DNA of 16,315 nt from an uncultured Bacilli bacterium. Lineage in GTDB: Bacteria > Bacillota_I > Bacilli_A > RF39 > UBA660. The notes under the pieces were generated by a model. That model made no database searches and was not told where the DNA came from. It saw only the letters and a list, made by a program, of their open reading frames with translations. Position numbers and translations under genes: made by a program. The DNA is taken from assembly GCA_947632415.1 (NCBI GenBank), contig CANRPB010000021.1:1-16315 (forward strand), in the 5' to 3' direction. Shown piece by piece: positions 1-6,356 of the stretch (position 1 is its first letter; each line of letters begins with the position of its first letter).

Positions 1-31
1 TTTTATTTTGAAATTCCTTCTTAAAATACAA

Positions 32-77
32 AAAAATCTGAAAAAATATCAAATTTATTGATTTTTATCAGATTTTT
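32..77 (-). terminator. AT-rich hairpin after the pilin gene
   Basis: Outer arms 32-41 (AAAAATCTGA) and 68-77 (TCAGATTTTT) are perfectly complementary. Most of the intervening bases pair too, leaving a five-base loop at 53-57. It lies 10 bases past the pilin stop codon and fits an intrinsic terminator for that gene; the arms supply T-rich ends on both strands, so it may be bidirectional. Hairpins are also known just beyond the variable regions of diversity-generating retroelements, but this one is AT-rich and set back from the GC-rich island, so terminator is the simpler reading. Confidence 0.6.
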
Positions 78-87
78 AATAAAATTA

Positions 88-1381
88 TTAAGAAATGATT
101 TTAGATTTAGAGACGGTTATAACTGGGCGGACGCCGCGGTAGGAGCCATGCACATAATCAGTGTTCAAGGCGCCATAGAAGTGCACAGGCCACGCAATAG
201 AAGAACCACCGACGCGGGCCGTACTTGTCCAATATCCATATGCATTGGCAGTATTTGTTTTTTTACTACAACCATAAGTTTCACAATTTGTTAGATTATT
301 ATACAACCATGCATAATTACTTAGATTGGATGCATTAGCCACTTGTGTTTGCCACTTTCCATTGGTATCACTGGTACTATATGCTCCGTCTAAATAAAAA
401 TATTCTTGTGATGTATCCCAATCAGACTTCCTTACTATGGCTGCCACTTCTTCGGCACTTATTAATTTTGATTTATAACCACTGTAATTTATTGTATAGC
501 CATTACCATTTGTATCTGTTGCTGCTGTATATGTATCTGTTCTTTCTGGTATTGCATTCCAATCATTCGTATCTTCTTTTAACTTTTTCAATACTGTCAA
601 TGGACCTTTGTTATTATTTCCATTTGTTCCATAGTCACCAGTTGGGTCTGTCCCAAAATATGTTATTCCTAACTCTGTTGCTTTTCCATTAGTTGCATCA
701 TAATCAGCTTTTGATGCCCAAGCTACTCCTGTTTCAGTTGTACTATGGTCTAGTATCATTGTATATCCATTGTCTGATACATCATATACATACCATTTCA
801 TACATCCTTCTTTTTTATCTGTACCTGAATTACTATTATAATCTTCCTTTGTACAACTTGTAGTTTTGCCATCATCTGGTTTTGGATTCAAGTATACTTC
901 TATTCCATTACATTTCCCTTTTTCCGTTGAATATACTTCTCCTCCTATCATTGTTACTTTATAGTCGCCTATGGTTAGACATGCAGCTTCTACTGAACCT
1001 TCATCTAATACTACACTTCCTCCTTCTGGAGCTTTCCCTGTAAATGGAATGGTTGTTGGAGTTTTGTTTGATCCATTTAGTAATTCGCCATTACTATTTA
1101 GATTAAAAAATCCATCTAGGTCTTTCTCTCCTATTTTGGTTAGTTCTGATATATAGTATTGGTTTACGGCATCTCTATAGCCATAGGCTGAGTCTATCGC
1201 TGCTCCCTTTCTTGAATTTTCAATTATATTTAATATTATTGGGACAGTTATTACTGCAATTATCGCAAGTATTACAATTATAGCTAATAGTTCTATGAGG
1301 GTGAAAGCCTTTATTTTACTAGTCTTTCGTGCCCCCCCCCCCTAGGTTACTATTAGTTAACTTTATTTCTTTATTTTCCAT
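88..1381 (-). CDS. Type IV pilin-like protein with C-terminal binding domain; frameshifted by a poly-G tract as read
   Basis: A large pilin-like surface protein. ATG at 1381 follows AAGGAGG at 1388-1394 with a 6-base gap. Thirteen codons later comes a run of 11 G. As read, the start frame then ends at a TAG after 20 residues. The downstream frame (1330 to 88) encodes KIKA/FTLIELL, with Glu at +5 and a hydrophobic helix: a class III prepilin signal with Ala instead of Gly before the cleavage site. No ATG, GTG or TTG lies between the tract and this helix, so the pilin depends on the upstream ATG. With 10 or 13 G the frames join, giving 430 or 431 residues (leader about 25, mature 405). The mature part is much longer than ordinary pilins. 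Its end, with YWTSTAR and a GVRPV close, resembles C-type-lectin-like or DUF1566-like binding domains. A tip adhesin is an inference. The single-base mismatch could also be an assembly error. Confidence 0.82.
121..228 (-). other. GC-rich, A-depleted 3' segment, candidate hypervariable region
   Basis: These 36 codons of the pilin gene are 63/108 GC (58%), while surrounding DNA is strongly AT-rich. On the coding strand only 15 of 108 bases are A, and 33 consecutive codons have no A in the third position. The encoded stretch runs from TSTARVGG through WPVHFYGALN to SYRGVRPV, close to the C-terminus. Adenine depletion at the 3' end of a gene with a GVRPV-like end is the usual look of a variable region written by a diversity-generating retroelement. 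A recently imported cassette or gene conversion from a silent copy would also explain the composition. No second copy is seen in this window. Confidence 0.5.
1332..1342 (-). repeat. 11-base homopolymer (C on plus, G on coding strand) in the pilin leader
   Basis: An uninterrupted run of 11 G on the coding strand between codon 13 and the prepilin helix. It is the longest G/C homopolymer in the window and stands out in DNA this AT-rich. Tracts of this length are known to slip during replication. Tract lengths of 10 or 13 join the ATG to the prepilin frame; 11 (as read) gives a 20-residue peptide, and 12 also stops within a few codons after the tract. This placement, inside the cleaved leader, lets length vary without altering the mature protein. 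Confidence 0.9.
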
Positions 1382-1442
1382 TTTTTTCCTCCTTTTCACT
1401 TTTCCCTTATAGAACTATAGCGCTTGCAGTAATTTTATCTTT

Positions 1443-1471
1443 GCTATAATTCTACATTAATAATATATCAA
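1443..1471 (-). promoter_or_regulatory. Likely sigma-A promoter for the pilin gene
   Basis: On the minus strand, TTGATA (1466-1471) and TATAGC (1443-1448) are separated by exactly 17 bases. This predicts a start near 1436 and a 5' leader of about 55 bases before the ATG at 1381. The -10 box matches four of six consensus positions, so this is a reasonable but not certain call. Confidence 0.5.
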
Positions 1472-1508
1472 AAAAAATGTTTTTTAGCAATAGTTTTTTT
1501 CACTTAAG

Positions 1509-1531
1509 AAAAAATCCTCCGTATTGGAGGA
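1509..1531 (-). terminator. Intrinsic terminator after the small Met-rich gene
   Basis: A six-base GC-containing stem (1515-1520 TCCTCC, 1526-1531 GGAGGA) with a five-base loop is followed on the minus strand by six T (opposite 1509-1514). It begins five bases after the stop codon of the 46-residue gene, and insulates it from the pilin promoter just downstream. Confidence 0.8.
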
Positions 1532-1535
1532 CTTT

Positions 1536-1676
1536 TTACATTATTTCTTCTAACTTATCGTCAACTTTGTTCATTGCTTTAGTCATTTTTTTCATTAATG
1601 GTTTTTTATATTTTTGATAAGCCATTACTGATAGACCACCCATTGCCATTAAGGCCATAGATTTTGCCATTTTCAT
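1536..1676 (-). CDS. Small methionine-rich protein, 46 residues, function unknown
   Basis: ATG at 1676 is preceded by a good ribosome binding site (GAGGTGA, four bases before the start), and the stop codon is followed by a terminator hairpin, so this is very likely a real gene. The product begins MKMAKSMALM. It has 10 Met in 46 residues, a mildly hydrophobic first half (about residues 4-20) and a charged second half rich in Lys then Asp/Glu. This suggests an amphipathic or membrane-associated helix followed by a soluble helix. I do not recognise the family. It lies 70 bases downstream of recD2 on the same strand, and might be cotranscribed with it. Confidence 0.7.
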   Translation of the reverse strand: MKMAKSMALMAMGGLSVMAYQKYKKPLMKKMTKAMNKVDDKLEEIM

Positions 1677-1703
1677 AAAATCACCTCACAGCTAGAAGAG
1701 TTC

Positions 1704-1725
1704 GTATATAAATTATCTTATATAC
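1704..1725. repeat. Palindrome between recD2 and the small gene
   Basis: Perfect eight-base arms GTATATAA (1704-1711) and TTATATAC (1718-1725) flank a six-base spacer. No T run follows on the minus strand, so it is a poor intrinsic terminator. It lies just upstream of the ribosome binding site of the 46-residue gene and could be an operator or an mRNA 5' hairpin; no regulator can be named. Confidence 0.4.
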
Positions 1726-1746
1726 ATTATTATTATTGTTTGTTTT

Positions 1747-3966
1747 TTATTTTTTATTCAAAAATTTTTTTAAATTTTGTTCTAGGGATGTTTTTCTTAT
1801 ATATTCGTTATTATTGTTAACACTATATATAAATGCTTCTGGTTCACCTAGGAGGATTAATTTTCTTTTAGCTCTTGTTATTCCTGTATATATTAGTTTT
1901 TTATATAGCATTCTTTTATAACTTTTTGATACTGGAATAATTACTATTTCAAATTCACTTCCTTGTGATTTATGAATACTAATTATAAAACCGTGTTTTA
2001 TTTTGTTGAAGTCTTTTGGTAAATATTTTACTATATTTCCATCGTAGTCAACATATATTTCATTTTTTTTACTTTCAGATTTATTGGACATTATTATTTC
2101 TTTTATTACACCTATATCTCCATTGAAAACATTTTCATCTGGCATGTTTACTAGTTGTAAAACTTTGTCATTTTCTCTAAAAATTATATCTCCATATTCG
2201 ATTTGTCTTTTAGCGTCGTCATAAGGATTAAATACTTCTTGTAGTGTTTTGTTTAAGGAGTCTATACCAACTATTCCGGCATACATTGGTGCCATTATTT
2301 GAACTTGTTTATAGTTGTATCCTTTTTTGACAATTTGGGTGCATATATTAGCAAGACTTTTTTTGATATTGATGGAAGGACATTCTAAAAATGTATAGTC
2401 GCTTTTGGTTTGTCTAAAAGTTTCTGATAGGCAATCATTTCTTATTTCTTCTGCTAATATGTTGATGTAGGAATCATCTTTTTGTCGATATAAGAGATTT
2501 AATTTTACTGTCGGTATGGTCTTAGAGTTGATTAAGTCTTTTAGGACTTGCCCTGGTCCAACACTTGGTAATTGGTTATCGTCACCTACCATGATTAATT
2601 TTATATCATCTTTTAGTCCTTTAAAAAGGCTTGATAATAAGTTTATATCGATCATACTTACTTCGTCGATTATGATTAATTTTTGGTTGGCTTTTTCAAA
2701 TTCGTTAATGGCAAATTCATTGGTTTCTTTATTCCATTTTAGGAAGCGGTGAATAGTGCTTGCGGGCAAGGTTGTTGATTCGCTTAATCGCTTGCTGGCT
2801 CGTCCTGTTGGCGCTAATAAAGCAGTTTGGTTTATTAGTTGTTCATCGTTTAAGTTATTTAGTTCTTGATATAGCGTTACTATTGCTTTGATAATGGTTG
2901 TTTTGCCTGTACCTGGACCGCCTGTTATTATAGTTATATTTTCGGTTAGGGATTTTTTGATAGCTTCTAATTGATCGTTATTGTATGTTATATTTATTTT
3001 ATTTTCTAGTTCTTTTATTTTTTTGTCGATAGTTTTATATTCGATAGTTTTAATGGTATTAAGTATTTTTATTTTTTTTATTATTTCCATTTCCGAAGAA
3101 AATATGTCTTTTAAATAGTATTTTTCATAGTCTGTGATGATTTTATATTCGTTTATTAGTTCATTTAAGTAGCTTTTAAAGAGGTTTATGTCTATTTCTA
3201 AATTTAAATATTTACATGTTTGTTCGTATATTTCATCGAATGTTAGATATGTATCACCGTTTTGATATGTTATTGTTTTCATTATGTATAAAATACAGTA
3301 TTTAATTCTATTTTGATCGTCATAAGATGTATCCATATTTAAGGCGATAGTGTCTATTTTGGTGAAGGAAATATCATCTATCTTATCTAGGATACTATAT
3401 ATATTGTTTTGGATTTTATTTATTGTGAAGTCTTTGTAGCACTTATATATTTCTAGGGCATCTTGCATGGAAAAGCCTATTTCTGTTAAGTATACAATTG
3501 TATTGTGACTTTCTTCGTAGGTACTTAGAGTATTATAGATTAAGTCGGCTTTTTTTTTGGTTAATTTGGGTACTAGTGATAGGCATGATCTATCTTCTAG
3601 TATCATATCCAAGCAATCATTCCCTAGTGTTGTAACAATATTACGGGCGAGGTTTTCTCCTATTCCTTTAAATAAATCACTACATAGAAATTCGATTATT
3701 CCTTCTTTATCACTTGGTTTTAGTCTTTCGTATTCTCTTACTTCGTATTGATATCCATATTTGGGGTGTTCGATTAATTCTCCATAAAAAGTATAGTTAC
3801 TTTCTTGGGTTAATTCAGCAAAATAACCAGTGAAGGTTATGGTTTTGTTTAGATATATTTTTACGTCTTCGTCGTTTGTTTCTTTGAGTTTAAAAAGTCC
3901 TATTACATAGCCTTTATCACTTTGAAAAATACTTTTCTTATATATTCCTTTTATATATTTCATCAT
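1747..3966 (-). CDS. recD2: RecD2-type ATP-dependent DNA helicase
   Basis: A superfamily 1B 5'-3' DNA helicase of the stand-alone RecD2 type, found in Firmicutes and Deinococcus without RecBC and linked to DNA repair and replication-fork processing. The 739 residues match the family. An N-terminal OB-like segment and helix-hairpin-helix region come first. Then follow Walker A GGPGTGKTT at about residue 349, Walker B IIDEVSMID, the VGDDNQLPSVGPG motif, and late helicase motifs IHKSQGSEF and TGITRAKRKL. Two adjacent ATG codons (3966 and 3963) follow a weak purine-rich site; either could be used. It lies 29 bases downstream of the unknown membrane-protein gene, after an AT-rich hairpin, and has no clear promoter of its own, so readthrough from 4629-4657 is likely. 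Confidence 0.95.
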   Translation of the reverse strand: MMKYIKGIYKKSIFQSDKGYVIGLFKLKETNDEDVKIYLNKTITFTGYFAELTQESNYTFYGELIEHPKYGYQYEVREYERLKPSDKEGIIEFLCSDLFKGIGENLARNIVTTLGNDCLDMILEDRSCLSLVPKLTKKKADLIYNTLSTYEESHNTIVYLTEIGFSMQDALEIYKCYKDFTINKIQNNIYSILDKIDDISFTKIDTIALNMDTSYDDQNRIKYCILYIMKTITYQNGDTYLTFDEIYEQTCKYLNLEIDINLFKSYLNELINEYKIITDYEKYYLKDIFSSEMEIIKKIKILNTIKTIEYKTIDKKIKELENKINITYNNDQLEAIKKSLTENITIITGGPGTGKTTIIKAIVTLYQELNNLNDEQLINQTALLAPTGRASKRLSESTTLPASTIHRFLKWNKETNEFAINEFEKANQKLIIIDEVSMIDINLLSSLFKGLKDDIKLIMVGDDNQLPSVGPGQVLKDLINSKTIPTVKLNLLYRQKDDSYINILAEEIRNDCLSETFRQTKSDYTFLECPSINIKKSLANICTQIVKKGYNYKQVQIMAPMYAGIVGIDSLNKTLQEVFNPYDDAKRQIEYGDIIFRENDKVLQLVNMPDENVFNGDIGVIKEIIMSNKSESKKNEIYVDYDGNIVKYLPKDFNKIKHGFIISIHKSQGSEFEIVIIPVSKSYKRMLYKKLIYTGITRAKRKLILLGEPEAFIYSVNNNNEYIRKTSLEQNLKKFLNKK

Positions 3967-3986
3967 ATCACTTTCTTATTGAACAA

Positions 3987-4008
3987 AAAAACTCTTTATC
4001 GAGTTTTT
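3987..4008 (-). terminator. Hairpin overlapping the stop codon of the unknown membrane-protein gene
   Basis: Arms 3987-3994 (AAAAACTC) and 4001-4008 (GAGTTTTT) with a six-base loop that contains the TAA stop codon. On the minus strand the stem ends in a run of T. It is AT-rich and probably a partial terminator (attenuator) between this gene and recD2. Confidence 0.55.
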
Positions 4009-4604
4009 GATTGTTCTGTTTCATCTACATAATAAGTGTTGTTATCAAAGTCATAGCCATTCTTTCTGCTTTCATTACGTAAATAATCAACATAATCTTG
4101 ATTCATTTTGGCATTATTTTCTTGTTCTTTAACAAAGGCATTGACAGTAACTGATCCTAGTGCTGTTCCGGCTACTAACAATACTCCAGTAGCAAGCACA
4201 GCTTGTATACGTTTTTTTCTGATATTTCGAATATTAATGGAAGTAACAAAATCTAGTGCCTTGGCTTGATATTGTAAATTATGGTCATTCTCATATAAGT
4301 GTGATGGAATGTTTATTTTTATTCTAGTTATTTCATCATCGGATTCTTTTATATCAAATATGTAAATTTGTTCATCAGGCAAATTTTCTTTTATGCCTTT
4401 AGCAAGTTTTTTTGATCTGTTTTGTTCTTGAATAAAGTTTATTATTTCTAATCTTGAACAAAATCTTACATTTTCTCCTTCTTTTAATATGGCATTGTCA
4501 TCTAAATTAGAGACTACTTTTTCAAGTCCATGGACTCTTCTAGTTATTTCTGCTTCGTATGGATTCAAAAAGACAACTTCAATGTTTTTATTTAATTTTT
4601 TCAT
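3996..4604 (-). CDS. Single-pass membrane protein of unknown function, 202 residues
   Basis: I do not recognise this family. ATG at 4604 has a strong ribosome binding site (GGGAGGT, four bases upstream) and a near-consensus promoter, so expression is well supported. Residues 1-130 are charged and look cytoplasmic and globular. A basic patch RNIRKKR precedes one hydrophobic segment of about 20 residues (AVLATGVLLVAGTALGSVTV), and the last 45 residues are polar and acidic with several Tyr and Asn. The positive-inside pattern suggests N-terminus in, C-terminal tail out. There is no signal peptide and no enzyme motif that I can see. It precedes recD2, but no shared function is implied by its sequence. 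Confidence 0.8.
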   Translation of the reverse strand: MKKLNKNIEVVFLNPYEAEITRRVHGLEKVVSNLDDNAILKEGENVRFCSRLEIINFIQEQNRSKKLAKGIKENLPDEQIYIFDIKESDDEITRIKINIPSHLYENDHNLQYQAKALDFVTSINIRNIRKKRIQAVLATGVLLVAGTALGSVTVNAFVKEQENNAKMNQDYVDYLRNESRKNGYDFDNNTYYVDETEQSKTR

Positions 4605-4628
4605 AAATACCTCCCAGTGTTTAAGTTT

Positions 4629-4657
4629 ACTATACTATTTTATATGGTAATTGTCAA
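4629..4657 (-). promoter_or_regulatory. Near-consensus sigma-A promoter for the 202-residue membrane protein (and probably recD2)
   Basis: On the minus strand, TTGACA (4652-4657) and TATAGT (4629-4634) are exactly 17 bases apart. The -35 is a perfect match and the -10 matches five of six. Initiation near 4622 leaves a leader of about 17 bases carrying GGGAGGT. Confidence 0.8.
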
Positions 4658-4680
4658 TATTTTTGTCCAGCACCATTATA

Positions 4681-5604
4681 TCATATTTTTAGGGTTGTAT
4701 CATCTATAAATTTATAATTTTTATATTTTAATTCTCTTACAAGTTTGAATAGGGCATTGTCTTTTTCTTTGGCTTCAATCATGATATCAAAATCGGTTTT
4801 GATTTTGCTTATTTTATTTAGAAAATTTATAAAGTCATCGCTATTTATATAATCGTGATGAGCTCTTTTTTCTTTTTTGTTTTTTGGTGATGAAAAGTGT
4901 ATTTTGGGTGTTTCTTGCCACGTTTTAAATATTTCTTTTATATAGTCGTTTATGTTTTCTCCTTCATTATTACATATATAGTGATGATAATCTAAAACCA
5001 TAGGTATTTTTAATTGTTGGGCTATCATAAGTGTATCTTTGACATTATATACTTTGTCATCGTTTTCAATTATCAGCATGGATCTCGATTCTTTATCTAA
5101 TTTTTTGAAGTTATCGATGAAGCGTTTTATTCCTTCTTGTTTGCCGTTGGTAGCGCTTCCTATGTGAATAATCATCTTTGTTTTTAGTTCCATGGCTTTA
5201 AACATATTTTTATAAAATTTGATTATATTAATAGTAGACTTCACTACTTCTTCGTTAATACTGTTAAGAACGCAGTATTGATCTAAGTGAATGTCTACTC
5301 TCATATTGTTGTCTTTAATTATATTCCCTATTTTTTTTAGTCTATTTGCAAATATTTTTATGGCGTTATATTTTATATTAGGATGAGTTGCTAAGGGGAA
5401 GATATTAGATGACATACGATAAAAATGAATATTGTTTCTTTTGTTGTATATTAAAATTTGTTCTAATGCATCGAGATTTTTATTGATAATTTTTTCTAGT
5501 TTTTTGGTATCAGGGTCTTTTTTATAGTTTGTGTATGTGATGGTATGAGATGTTGTTATGTCTATGGTTTTTGATAGGGCTACATAGCCGAGTCTTATTT
5601 TCAT
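4681..5604 (-). CDS. uvsE: UV damage endonuclease UvsE/UVDE
   Basis: A metal-dependent TIM-barrel endonuclease that nicks DNA 5' to UV photoproducts, an alternative to nucleotide excision repair. The 307 residues fit the family. The start is typical (MKIRLGYVALS). The barrel carries the expected acidic and His-rich metal-binding strands: HLDQYCVLN, MIIHIGSATNGKQEGI, LIIENDDK, PMVLDYHHY, KIHFSSPK and RAHHDYIN. The ATG at 5604 is preceded by a modest GGTGATA site. It is divergent from the DUF6512-like gene, with 39 bases between the starts. The gene ends in TGA, evidence that TGA is a stop in this organism. The end lies only 24 bases from the promoter of the next minus-strand gene. Confidence 0.93.
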   Translation of the reverse strand: MKIRLGYVALSKTIDITTSHTITYTNYKKDPDTKKLEKIINKNLDALEQILIYNKRNNIHFYRMSSNIFPLATHPNIKYNAIKIFANRLKKIGNIIKDNNMRVDIHLDQYCVLNSINEEVVKSTINIIKFYKNMFKAMELKTKMIIHIGSATNGKQEGIKRFIDNFKKLDKESRSMLIIENDDKVYNVKDTLMIAQQLKIPMVLDYHHYICNNEGENINDYIKEIFKTWQETPKIHFSSPKNKKEKRAHHDYINSDDFINFLNKISKIKTDFDIMIEAKEKDNALFKLVRELKYKNYKFIDDTTLKI

Positions 5605-5643
5605 ATTATCACCAGTTTTATTATTTACTAAAGGGAGGTTTTT

Positions 5644-6165
5644 ATGAGTTTAAAAAAATCACGGGTAATTGCTATTGTAGGTACATTTGTTTTGGCTTTT
5701 TTATGTCATTTTATGTATCAGTTATTGCCGAATTTTGCATTTTCGATATTTTTCCCTGTTAATGAGAGTATTTGGGAACATATGAAGATTTTATATACTT
5801 CTATTTTACTTTATGGTATTGTTGATTTTTTTGTTTTAAAGAGGGTTTATTCTCATAATTTTTTTCTTAATTTATTTGTTTTAAGTTTTTCTAGTATTAT
5901 TATTTATTTGGCTCTTTTTTTACCAATTTATTATAGTATTGGTGAGAATATGTTTTTAGCAATTGGATTGATGCTTGTTACTTATATCATTGTTTATATT
6001 ATGAGTTATTATATTCTTAGTATGGATGAAAAAAATAATATGATTATATGGATTTTATTGATGATTATGGGTTATATTATATTGGGATATTTAACTTACC
6101 GACCATTTAAAAATGATTTGTTTTTTGATCCTCGTGATGAGGTTTATGGGATTAAAAAAAGATAA
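5644..6165 (+). CDS. Small multi-pass membrane protein, DUF6512-like
   Basis: A 173-residue integral membrane protein with about five hydrophobic segments: residues 8-26, 48-64, 75-95, 101-122 and 134-152. The conserved-looking motif PVNESIWEH at residues 38-46 comes after the first segment. I associate this motif with the uncharacterised DUF6512 family of Firmicutes; the assignment is from memory of that motif. ATG at 5644 follows AAAGGGAGGT with good spacing. It is the only plus-strand gene between 1 and 10 kb and shares a short divergent region with uvsE. A hairpin at 6195-6223 ends the transcript. No catalytic residues are evident, and its role is unknown. Confidence 0.85.
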   Translation: MSLKKSRVIAIVGTFVLAFLCHFMYQLLPNFAFSIFFPVNESIWEHMKILYTSILLYGIVDFFVLKRVYSHNFFLNLFVLSFSSIIIYLALFLPIYYSIGENMFLAIGLMLVTYIIVYIMSYYILSMDEKNNMIIWILLMIMGYIILGYLTYRPFKNDLFFDPRDEVYGIKKR

Positions 6166-6194
6166 ATTTTATATTGTAATTATCATAAGTATAA

Positions 6195-6223
6195 AAAGAC
6201 TGTTATATCTGTTAACAGTCTTT
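6195..6223. terminator. Bidirectional terminator between the DUF6512-like gene and comEC
   Basis: An 11-base perfect stem, AAAGACTGTTA (6195-6205) and TAACAGTCTTT (6213-6223), with a seven-base loop. T-rich flanks on both strands let it serve the convergent genes on either side. Confidence 0.8.
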
Positions 6224-6237
6224 AATCTATATATAAA

Positions 6238-6256
6238 CGCTAATTTGCGATTAGCG
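6238..6256. repeat. Second short inverted repeat in the same intergenic gap
   Basis: Seven-base perfect arms CGCTAAT (6238-6244) and ATTAGCG (6250-6256) with loop TTGCG. The nearby T content is weak on both sides, best on the minus strand (GTTTATAT), so it may be an auxiliary terminator for comEC. Nothing else is visible in 6166-6356. Confidence 0.4.
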
Positions 6257-6356
6257 GCCTATCTTTGGTGTTCTATTTTTAGTATATACGTATTTGTTAA
6301 ATTATATGTCTTTTAAGTGCATTTTTTATTCATTAATATTATATTTTGATGATATT

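Noticed and set aside
32..77. Retroelement-associated cruciform rather than terminator
   Set aside because: Known cruciforms next to DGR variable regions are short, GC-containing and close to the region's end. This one is AT-rich and 40 bases away. Terminator is simpler, although not excluded.
345..692. Plus-strand open frame of 115 codons opposite the pilin gene
   Set aside because: Leu/Tyr/His-rich product with no ribosome binding site, antisense to a frame with a clear pilin N-terminus and surface-protein composition. It is a shadow of the coding strand.
88..951. Annotating the pilin gene as a separate 287-residue protein starting at the internal Met (MIGGEV)
   Set aside because: No ribosome binding site precedes 951, and the same frame runs upstream without stops through a typical FTLIELL prepilin helix to the G tract. 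The internal Met is not a natural start.
6113..6316. Plus-strand open frame overlapping the end of the DUF6512-like gene
   Set aside because: It runs through a strong terminator hairpin, lacks a ribosome binding site and has no recognisable features.
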